Assembly: GCF_002113125.1 (NCBI RefSeq)
Contig: NZ_NEJP01000001.1
Coordinates: 124,001-188,000 of the forward strand
DNA length: 64,000 bases
Direction: 5' to 3'
Origin: Pseudomonas sp. B20(2017)
GTDB lineage: Bacteria; Pseudomonadota; Gammaproteobacteria; Pseudomonadales; Pseudomonadaceae
Positions 57,351 to 64,000 of the stretch are shown in pieces. The position numbers were made by a program, and so were the translations under genes. Under the pieces are notes generated by a model. That model worked only from the letters and a program-made list of their open reading frames with translations. It made no database searches and was not told the origin of the DNA. How positions within the stretch are numbered: position 1 is the stretch's first letter; the number at the start of each line of letters is the position of its first letter.

Positions 57351-58643
57351 TTATAAGGGCGTTGTCGAAACGCCGGCCGCAGCGTAGTTCTGATTGACCG
57401 TCATCTGCTTGGCAATCTGCGAAATCTTTGTTGCGTAGTTCGGGTCGGTCGCGTAACCGGCCTTCTGCAATTCGCGTACAAACTGTTCTGGGTTATCGGC
57501 CGACTTCAGCACATCTTGATAGCGATTATTGCTCTGCAGCAAAGTCACCAGATCGTGGAAGCTGTCCTTGTACGAGGCGTAGGAACGGAACTCGGCCGTC
57601 TCCTTGACCATCTGCCCGTTGCGGAATTCGCTGGTGATCGCCCGGGCCGAATCGCCCTTCCAGTTGCTGCTGGCCTTGATGCCGAACAGGTTGTGACTGC
57701 TGCTGCCGTCCTGGGCGCGCATGACCGATTTGCCCCAGCCGGTTTCCAGCGCAGCCTGAGCCACCAGATAACGCGGATCGACGCCAATGCGTGCGGCCGC
57801 TTCCTGCGCCATCGGCAGCATGGTGTTGACGAACTGGTCAGCGTTGCTGAACGCGCGCTTGGCCGGTGCCAGCGGGATCTGCGCCATGGCGCGGCCGTAA
57901 ATCTGCATCTGTCCGCCGGAGGCCTTGTCCGCTTCGGCGCGGGCCAGCCAGTCGCCGTTGTAGAGAGGGCCGGAACCGGTGACAGCGGCGGTCGTGGCGC
58001 GTTGCGGCAGTTGAGTGGCGGCTGCCGGCGTGGCCGACGGCACCAGACCGGCGAGCAAGCGATCCGCCAGTTTCGGCGGCAACGCCAGACGACGCTGGTT
58101 GATCATTTCCATGTCATTGCGATGGGTCAGTTCGGTGTTCGGCGCATGCACCGAACGCGACGCCCACAACGGACGCTCGCCATTGAGTCGCGACAACGGC
58201 CCATTGGTGGCCACGGTGCCGGCGGCAATCGGCGTGGCCACGGCAGCGGCCTTGGCCCTGGCTTCTTCCTGCTTGGCGGCGGACGCGGCCGCAGCCTCGC
58301 CCGGCGCCATCGGTTTGTTCTTCGACATCTGCTTGAGTAGCACGTCAGCCAGGCCGATACCACCACCCTCGCGCGACAGGGAAACTGCCAGTTGCTGGTC
58401 GTACATTTCCTGATACTGCTTGGCTGCCGGCGTGTTGAGCGGATTGTCCTGCCCCAACGCCTCGGTCGCCGAACGCATCGACTTGAGCATTTCACCGAGG
58501 AACAGCGATTCGAACTCCTGCGCCACCTTGCGCATGTTCGCATCGCTGTTCTTGTCGCCGACCTTCAGCTGACTCAAGCGATTGAGGTCGGAGTACGAAC
58601 CCGAATCGCTGCTGCTGACCAGACCGCTTTTGCGCATATCCAT
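57351..58643 (-). CDS. flgJ: Flagellar rod-cap / muramidase FlgJ
   Basis: 430 residues. N-terminal rod-binding domain (about 10-110; KVAQEFESLFLGEMLKSMR), Ala/Pro-rich linker, C-terminal glucosaminidase domain (about 255-410) with catalytic Glu in AALETGWGKS and HNLFGIKA. Digests peptidoglycan for rod passage. Confidence 0.97.
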   Translation of the reverse strand: MDMRKSGLVSSSDSGSYSDLNRLSQLKVGDKNSDANMRKVAQEFESLFLGEMLKSMRSATEALGQDNPLNTPAAKQYQEMYDQQLAVSLSREGGGIGLADVLLKQMSKNKPMAPGEAAAASAAKQEEARAKAAAVATPIAAGTVATNGPLSRLNGERPLWASRSVHAPNTELTHRNDMEMINQRRLALPPKLADRLLAGLVPSATPAAATQLPQRATTAAVTGSGPLYNGDWLARAEADKASGGQMQIYGRAMAQIPLAPAKRAFSNADQFVNTMLPMAQEAAARIGVDPRYLVAQAALETGWGKSVMRAQDGSSSHNLFGIKASSNWKGDSARAITSEFRNGQMVKETAEFRSYASYKDSFHDLVTLLQSNNRYQDVLKSADNPEQFVRELQKAGYATDPNYATKISQIAKQMTVNQNYAAAGVSTTPL

Positions 58644-58654
58644 GGTCGCCGTCC

Positions 58655-59761
58655 TCAGATCACGATCAGGTCGGCTTGCAACGCGCCGGCCTGCTTCAGT
58701 GCTTCGAGGATGGCCATCAGGTCACCCGGTGCTGCGCCGACCTGGTTCACCGCCCGGACGATCTCGTCGAGGGTGGTGCCCGGGCCGAACTTGAACATCG
58801 GCTTGGCTTCCTGTTCGGCATTCACCCGCGAGCGCGGCACCACGGCGGTCTGGCCGTTGGACAGCGGGCCCGGCTGGCTGACGATCGGGTCTTCGGTGAT
58901 GGTCACGGTCAGGCTGCCGTGGGTCACGGCGGCCGGCGACACCTTCACGTTCTGACCGATGACGATGGTGCCGGTACGCGAGTTGATGATGACTTTCGCC
59001 ACTGCCTGACCCGGGTCGACTTCGAGGTTTTCCAGGATCGACAGGTAGTCGACACGCTGGCTCGGATCGAGCGGCGCGGTGACGCGGATCGAACCGCCGT
59101 CGATGGCCTGGGCGACGCCTGGGCCGAGCATGTCGTTGATCTTGTCGACGATGCGCTTGGCGGTGGTGAAGTCGGAACGGTTGAGGTTCAGCGTCAGGCT
59201 GTTGCCCTGGTTGAAACCGCTCGGCACCGAACGCTCGACCGACGCACCGCCAGGGATACGACCGGCCGACGGAACGTTGACGGTGATCTTCGAACCGTCA
59301 CGACCTTCAGCGTCGAAACCGCCGACCACCAGGTTGCCCTGGGCGATAGCGTAGACGTTGCCGTCGATACCCTTGAGCGGGGTCAGCAACAGAGTGCCGC
59401 CGCGCAGGCTCTTGGAGTTACCGATGGACGAGACAGTGATGTCGACCTGCTGACCCGGTTTGGCGAACGCCGGCAAATCGGCACTCACCGATACCGCCGC
59501 AACGTTTTTCAGCTGCACGTTTCCCGATCCCGGCGGCACCTTGATGCCGAACTGCGAGAGCATGTTGTTGAAGGTCTGCAGGGTGAACGGGGTCTGCGTG
59601 GTCTGGTCGCCGGTGCCGTTGAGACCGACCACCAGGCCATAGCCGATCAACTGGTTGGAACGCACGCCGGAAATACTGGCGATGTCCTTCAACCGTTCGG
59701 CTTGTGCATTGAAGGCCGCCGACAACAGGAACGCGGCCACCATGAGACTTCTGAAATTCAA
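58655..59761 (-). CDS. flgI: Flagellar P-ring protein FlgI
   Basis: 368 residues if TTG 59761 is used; it has TAGGTGG at ideal spacing. GTG 59770, directly after the flgH stop, is the alternative. Signal peptide ([20 protein letters not shown]) then [31 protein letters not shown]. Periplasmic ring around the rod. Confidence 0.95.
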   Translation of the reverse strand: MNFRSLMVAAFLLSAAFNAQAERLKDIASISGVRSNQLIGYGLVVGLNGTGDQTTQTPFTLQTFNNMLSQFGIKVPPGSGNVQLKNVAAVSVSADLPAFAKPGQQVDITVSSIGNSKSLRGGTLLLTPLKGIDGNVYAIAQGNLVVGGFDAEGRDGSKITVNVPSAGRIPGGASVERSVPSGFNQGNSLTLNLNRSDFTTAKRIVDKINDMLGPGVAQAIDGGSIRVTAPLDPSQRVDYLSILENLEVDPGQAVAKVIINSRTGTIVIGQNVKVSPAAVTHGSLTVTITEDPIVSQPGPLSNGQTAVVPRSRVNAEQEAKPMFKFGPGTTLDEIVRAVNQVGAAPGDLMAILEALKQAGALQADLIVI

Positions 59762-59770
59762 CGTAGCCAC

Positions 59771-60466
59771 CTAGAAAGGGAACAGCGGGCTGAGGAAGAA
59801 ACGGTCGAACCAGCCTGGCTGACTCGCATCGGCGAACGAACCGGTGCCCGAGTAGGTGATGCGCGCATCGGCAACCCGGGTCGAGGACACGGTGTTGTCG
59901 GTGGCGATGTCATCGGCCCGCACGAGACCGGCGATCCGCACCAGCTCGTCGCCGGTGTTGAGGGTCATCCACTTCTCGCCACGCACGGCGATGATGCCGT
60001 TGGGCAGCACGTCGGCGACGGTCACGGTGATCGAGCCGGTCAGGGTGTTGCCCTGGGCGGCCTTGCTGTCACCTTTGGTCGCGCGGTCGCCGCTGTAGCT
60101 GGCGCTCAGGCTCAGGTCGCCGTCACCGAACGGGCTGTTGGTGGTGGCGCTGCCGCCGAACAGCGACGTCAGACCGATGCCGGTCTTGCTGTTCTTGGCC
60201 ACCTGCGAGTTGGCGTTCTTGCTGGCCTGGGTTTTCTCGTTCAGGGTGATGGTGATGATGTCACCGACCCGGAACGCCTTGCGGTCGCTGTACAGGTTCT
60301 GCTCGAAACCGGCCTGATAGATCGAGCCGTTGTTGGCGGCCGACGGCAACGGTGTGCGCGGCAACACCGGGGCGTAGTAAGGATCATTGGGCTTGGGCGT
60401 CGGAGCGACGCAGCCCGCGAGCGAGACGACCCCACTCAATGCCACAACAGATACAAAGCGCTTCAT
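59771..60466 (-). CDS. flgH: Flagellar L-ring lipoprotein FlgH
   Basis: 231 residues. Lipoprotein signal with lipobox LAGC at residues 16-19. Family segments [23 protein letters not shown]-like [15 protein letters not shown] and [16 protein letters not shown] [12 protein letters not shown]. Outer-membrane ring. Confidence 0.97.
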   Translation of the reverse strand: MKRFVSVVALSGVVSLAGCVAPTPKPNDPYYAPVLPRTPLPSAANNGSIYQAGFEQNLYSDRKAFRVGDIITITLNEKTQASKNANSQVAKNSKTGIGLTSLFGGSATTNSPFGDGDLSLSASYSGDRATKGDSKAAQGNTLTGSITVTVADVLPNGIIAVRGEKWMTLNTGDELVRIAGLVRADDIATDNTVSSTRVADARITYSGTGSFADASQPGWFDRFFLSPLFPF

Positions 60467-60519
60467 GACCCTTACCTCACGGTGTTGCAGGCGACCTCAT
60501 GGCCGCCTCATAGACTTGA

Positions 60520-61305
60520 TTACAGATTCTGCGTTACGAACGAGAGCATCTGGTCGGCGGTGGAGATCACCTTGGAGTTCATCTCGTACGCGCGCTGGGT
60601 GGTGATCATGTTGACCATCTCTTCCACGGTGCTGACGTTGGAGGTTTCCAGGGTGTTCTGCAGGGTGGTACCGAAACCGTTCAGGCCCGGAGTACCGACT
60701 TGCGGTGCACCGGAAGCGGCGGTTTCCAGGAACAGGTTGTTGCCCACTGCTTGCAGACCGGCCGGGTTGATGAAGTCGGCGGTTTGCAGGTTGCCGATCA
60801 CTTGCGATGCGGCGTTGCCGGCAACGGTGATCGACACGGTGCCGTCACGACCTACGGTGAAGGTCTGGGCGTTGTTCGGGATGACAATCGCCGGCTCCAG
60901 AGCGAAACCGCTGGCGTTGACGATCTGGCCGTTGGAGTCGAGGTGGAACGTACCGTCACGGGTGTAGGACGTGGTGCCGTCCGGCTGCAGGATCTGGAAG
61001 AAACCGCGACCGTCGATGGCCATGTCCAGCGGCTGCTCGGTGGTTTGCAGGCTGCCGGCGGTGAAGTTTTTCTGGGTGCCGACAATGCGCACACCGGTAC
61101 CCACTTGCAGACCCGACGGCAGTTCGCTGTCCTGGGTCGACTGGGCGCCTGGCTGACGCTTGATCTGATACAGCAGGTCCTGGAACTCGGCGCGGTCACG
61201 TTTGAAACCCGTGGTCGACACGTTCGCCAGGTTGTTGGAAATGGTGGTCAGGTTGGTGTCCTGGGCGGACAGACCGGTTTTGGCAACCCATAGAGCCGGA
61301 AGCAT
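60520..61305 (-). CDS. flgG: Flagellar distal rod protein FlgG
   Basis: 261 residues. N-terminal LWVAKTGLSAQDTNLTTISNNLANVSTTGFKRDRAEF; C-terminal SNVSTVEEMVNMITTQRAYEMNSKVISTADQML. GAGGAGAA precedes the ATG. Family length exact. Confidence 0.98.
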   Translation of the reverse strand: MLPALWVAKTGLSAQDTNLTTISNNLANVSTTGFKRDRAEFQDLLYQIKRQPGAQSTQDSELPSGLQVGTGVRIVGTQKNFTAGSLQTTEQPLDMAIDGRGFFQILQPDGTTSYTRDGTFHLDSNGQIVNASGFALEPAIVIPNNAQTFTVGRDGTVSITVAGNAASQVIGNLQTADFINPAGLQAVGNNLFLETAASGAPQVGTPGLNGFGTTLQNTLETSNVSTVEEMVNMITTQRAYEMNSKVISTADQMLSFVTQNL

Positions 61306-61350
61306 TCGATTCTCCTCGTGCGCCTGTTTTACGGCGCGACGTTCTGATAA

Positions 61351-62091
61351 TTAGCTGATCTGCAAGACCCGAGCCATGGCCTGGTCGTCGTCTTTGGCGG
61401 TGTTCATCATCTTGACGTGCAGTTCGAACTGCTTGGCCAGGGCCAGCACCGACGTCATTTCTTCCACGGCATTGACGTTGCTCGACTCCAGGAAACCCGA
61501 CACCAGTTTGACGTTGGCATCGGCCGGCGCAGGCTGGCCGTCCTTGGTGTAAATCGAACCGTCCAGGCCCTTGTTCATGTTCTTGATGTCCGGGTTGACC
61601 AGCTTGATCCGGTCGACTTCGGCCATGACGCGCGGGCCCTCGCCCATCGCACGAATACTGATGGTGCCGTCTTCACCGACTTCCACCTGCTGCTCCGGCG
61701 GCACGGCGATCGGCCCGCCGTTGCCCATGACCGGCATGCCGTTGCCGGCACGCAACACGCCGAGGGCGTCGATATTGAGGCTGCCGGTGCGCACGTAGCT
61801 TTCACCGCCATTAGGGTTCTGCACGGCGATCCAGCCGTTGCCCGACACGGCCACGTCGAGGTCACGGCCGGTCTGCACCAGCGAGCCCGGCGTGAAGTCG
61901 GTGGCGGGCCGTTCGCTCATGGCAAACGCACGCGCCGGAAAGCTGTCACCGAACACCGGCATCGAACGCGCCTGTTCCAGGTCGCGCTGAAAACCGTTGG
62001 TGGAGATGTTCGCCAGGTTGTTGGCATGAGCCTTTTGCGCCAGTGCGTTCTGGCTGGCGCCGGTCATTGCCACATAAAGGTACTTGTCCAC
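61351..62091 (-). CDS. flgF: Flagellar proximal rod protein FlgF
   Basis: 246 residues from GTG 62091 (VDKYLYVAMTGASQNALAQKAHANNLANIST), with GAGGAAAGAG upstream; the longer frame to 62127 overlaps the leader. First gene of flgFGHIJKL, with a sigma-54-like site at 62146-62164. flgBCDE are not in the window. Confidence 0.96.
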   Translation of the reverse strand: MDKYLYVAMTGASQNALAQKAHANNLANISTNGFQRDLEQARSMPVFGDSFPARAFAMSERPATDFTPGSLVQTGRDLDVAVSGNGWIAVQNPNGGESYVRTGSLNIDALGVLRAGNGMPVMGNGGPIAVPPEQQVEVGEDGTISIRAMGEGPRVMAEVDRIKLVNPDIKNMNKGLDGSIYTKDGQPAPADANVKLVSGFLESSNVNAVEEMTSVLALAKQFELHVKMMNTAKDDDQAMARVLQIS

Positions 62092-62145
62092 ACTCTTTCC
62101 TCTGCATGCCGGACGTTTGCCGCCCACCGCTGTACTGCTGAGCCA

Positions 62146-62164
62146 TAAGCAATTTACAGACCAA
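62146..62164 (-). promoter_or_regulatory. Sigma-54-like promoter of flgFGHIJKL
   Basis: On the minus strand TTGGTCTGTAAATTGCTTA gives GG-N10-GC with a strong -12 (TTGCTT) and a weaker -24, ~55 bases before the GTG of flgF. Confidence 0.6.
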
Positions 62165-62307
62165 CTTTTTTCTGGCGGCCGAGGACCCGGTAAACAAAGG
62201 ACTTGAGGGATTTTGCGGGGAGGAGGGAAATGTATCGAAGTCGAAAAACCGGCGGTGTCATGCCGCCATGTGGCAAGGCATTACCTTTTCACTGCCTGTA
62301 GCGCCGC

Positions 62308-62385
62308 CTTCGCGAGCAAGCTCGCTCCCACAAGGTCTGCCGCCAAATGAAGCTTTACTGTGGGAGCGAGCTTGCTCGCGAAGAG
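62308..62385. repeat. Inverted pair of REP elements (REPIN)
   Basis: CCTTCGCGAGCAAGCTCGC (62308-62333) and GTGGGAGCGAGCTTGCTCGC (62360-62385) separated by ~26 bases. Confidence 0.9.
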
Positions 62386-62411
62386 GCCATAACAGACGAT
62401 GCATCTGCAGG

Positions 62412-63971
62412 CTATGACTCCGCCTTGCCGACTTCGTACTCACGCAGCTTGTTGGCAATCGTGGTGTGCGAAACCCCGAGCCGCTTGCCGAGTTGCCGAC
62501 TGCTCGGATGTTCGGAATACAAGCGCTCCAGCACCGCCTTCTCGAAGCGCCCGACAATCTCGTCGAGCCCGCCTTCGAGGGAGAAATCGCCAAGCGGCTG
62601 ACGCACACCGTAATCCGGCAGGCGAATGTGCTCGGCCTTGACCGTGCCGCCGTCGCACAGCGAAACCGCCTGGAACAACACGTTCTCCAGTTGCCGCACG
62701 TTGCCCGGCCAATGGTAGTGACTGAGTCGGTCCATCGCCGCCGGCGCCAGTTTCGGCAGTGGGCAGCCGATCTGCCGGCTGGCCTGATCGAGGAAGTGCT
62801 CCACCAGCGGCGTCAAACCGTCGAGGCATTCGCGCAGTGGCGGGATGTGCAGCGACAGCACGTTCAAGCGGTGATACAAATCCTGGCGAAACTCACCTCG
62901 TGCGCACAATTCCGACAGGTCGACCTGGGTTGCGCAGATCACCCGCACATCCAGGTAAACCTCTTCATTACTGCCCACACGCCGAAAGCAACCGTCCTGC
63001 AGGAAGCGCAGCAATTTCACCTGCAAGCGCGGGCTCATTTCGCCAACGCCATCGAGGAACAGCGTGCCGCCCGCCGTCAGCTCCAGCAGCCCGAGCTTGC
63101 CTTCGACCCGCGCGCCTTCAAAGGCGCCGGGGCCGTAGCCGAACAGTTCGGTCTCGGCCATCGACTCCGGCAGCCCCGCGCAGTTGAGCGCCATCAACGG
63201 CGATTGGCCGCGCGGGCTCGCCAAGTGACAGGCCCGCGCCAGTAATTCCTTGCCGGTGCCGGTTTCACCTTCAATCAGCAGTGGCGCATCCAGCGGCGCC
63301 ATGCGTCGTGCTTCGCGCACAACCGCCGCCATCACTTTCGAGCTCTGGAAGATGCTGTCGAAGCCACGCAACTCTTGTTTGCGCACGTTATAGATGCGCT
63401 CGCCGACGCGATCCGCGCGGTGCAAGGTCAGCACTGCACCGGCCATGGCCTCGCTGTCGTCGTGCTCCGATTGCAGCGGCGCGATGTCGGCCAGAAAGAT
63501 GTCGCCCTTGACCTTGACCCGCATGCCGTTGATTCGCGATTTGTTGGCGCGCACCAGTTCCGGCAAGTCGAAATCCTCGGCGTAACGCGACAACGGAATC
63601 CCCGGCACCTCGTCCACCCGCACTCCGAGCAACTGCGCCGCCGCACGGTTGGCGGCAACGATGGAGCCGCCCATATCGATCGACAGCACCGGAAACTCCA
63701 GCGCGCCGAGCAACGCATTCAACTCCATGTGCCGCCGCTCGCTGGGCATCAGCCCTACCCGCTTGACGCCAAACACCCCGGCAATCGCCTCGAACTTGGG
63801 GCGTAACGCCTGGAACTGAATGTTGATCAGGTTCGGGCAATGCAGATAAATCGCGTTGCCATGTTCACCGCCCACCTCGCCACGGGCGACGTTGATCCCG
63901 TACTCCACCAGCAGATTGAGAATGTCGCGCAGGATGCCGATGCGGTTCTGGCAGTGGACTTTGATACGCAT
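62412..63971 (-). CDS. phhR: TyrR/PhhR-family regulator of aromatic amino acid metabolism
   Basis: 519 residues. ACT domain (1-75; MRIKVHCQNRIGILRDIL), PAS domain (about 80-190; LEFPVLSIDMGG), AAA+ domain (about 205-440) and C-terminal TyrR helix-turn-helix (SSRQLGKRLGVSHTTIANKLREY). Walker A GETGTGKE is intact at 235-242, but the sigma-54 loop reads GAFEGA (282-287) and Walker B reads LDGVGE (306-311). It probably acts with sigma-70, as reported for PhhR/TyrR. phhABC are not in the window. Confidence 0.88.
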   Translation of the reverse strand: MRIKVHCQNRIGILRDILNLLVEYGINVARGEVGGEHGNAIYLHCPNLINIQFQALRPKFEAIAGVFGVKRVGLMPSERRHMELNALLGALEFPVLSIDMGGSIVAANRAAAQLLGVRVDEVPGIPLSRYAEDFDLPELVRANKSRINGMRVKVKGDIFLADIAPLQSEHDDSEAMAGAVLTLHRADRVGERIYNVRKQELRGFDSIFQSSKVMAAVVREARRMAPLDAPLLIEGETGTGKELLARACHLASPRGQSPLMALNCAGLPESMAETELFGYGPGAFEGARVEGKLGLLELTAGGTLFLDGVGEMSPRLQVKLLRFLQDGCFRRVGSNEEVYLDVRVICATQVDLSELCARGEFRQDLYHRLNVLSLHIPPLRECLDGLTPLVEHFLDQASRQIGCPLPKLAPAAMDRLSHYHWPGNVRQLENVLFQAVSLCDGGTVKAEHIRLPDYGVRQPLGDFSLEGGLDEIVGRFEKAVLERLYSEHPSSRQLGKRLGVSHTTIANKLREYEVGKAES

Positions 63972-64000
63972 ATAAAGGCCTGACGAAGAAAGGGTTGAAC

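Larger units (their letters stand above)
62092..62411. other. 320-base intergenic region before flgF
   Basis: Contains the flgF promoter (62146-62164) and a REPIN (62308-62385). No coding frame supported. Confidence 0.7.

Overview
The window looks like a chromosomal segment of a Pseudomonas of the P. fluorescens group. GC content is high (about 60%). The gene order flgFGHIJKL - glycosylation genes - fliC flaG fliD fliS fliT fleQ fleSR fliEFGHIJ - hsbA/hsbR/hptB - fliK - fliLMNOPQR flhB is the Pseudomonas flagellar layout. REP elements of the GTGGGAGCGAGCTTGCTCGCGAA type, typical of that group, are scattered through it. From flhB (5661) to the right edge every gene is on the minus strand, so transcription runs right to left.

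Bases 1-5650 are an accessory block beside flhB. It holds three nearly identical copies of a ~124-residue protein that I recognise as the Pseudomonas DUF6124 type (copy 1 is cut by the window edge). The two copies whose upstream region is visible share a ~340-base leader with strong, partly covarying inverted repeats. A 768-codon plus-strand gene and a 222-codon minus-strand gene, both of unknown function, lie between the copies. Each has the same CTGTCAG...CTGACAG-type palindrome upstream. The third copy has ATA where the second has its ATG start. This is the most novel part of the window.

Bases 5661-28310 encode the export apparatus (flhB, fliR, fliQ, fliP, fliO), C-ring and motor genes (fliN, fliM, fliL, fliG), hook-length control (fliK), an HptB-HsbR-HsbA phosphorelay/partner-switch module, export ATPase genes (fliH, fliI, fliJ), MS ring and rod adaptor (fliF, fliE), the regulators FleR, FleS and FleQ, chaperones (fliT, fliS), the cap (fliD) and flaG. 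GG-N10-GC sigma-54 promoters are visible before fliE, fliL, fliK, fleS and flgF, and a FliA-type promoter before fliC.

Bases 28311-53581 hold flagellin and a ~24 kb flagellin-glycosylation island. Flagellin is short (286 residues) with a Ser/Thr/Gly-rich core. The island contains a Maf-type glycosyltransferase with a small co-translated partner, a KAS III-like enzyme, a pseudaminic acid pathway (pseB, pseC, methylase, pseF, pseG-pseH fusion, pseI), a second pathway for a CDP-linked C-methylated deoxysugar (rfbF, rfbG, 3,5-epimerase, C-methyltransferase, reductase, second methyltransferase, CmcI-like protein), two very large multi-module glycosyltransferases resembling Fgt1/FgtA and Fgt2, and a frameshifted RTX-repeat gene.

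Bases 53699-62091 encode hook-filament junction proteins, flagellar muramidase, P- and L-rings and distal/proximal rod (flgL, flgK, flgJ, flgI, flgH, flgG, flgF). The right end carries a PhhR/TyrR-type regulator whose AAA+ domain has lost two functional motifs. No tRNA, rRNA, CRISPR array or insertion sequence was seen.
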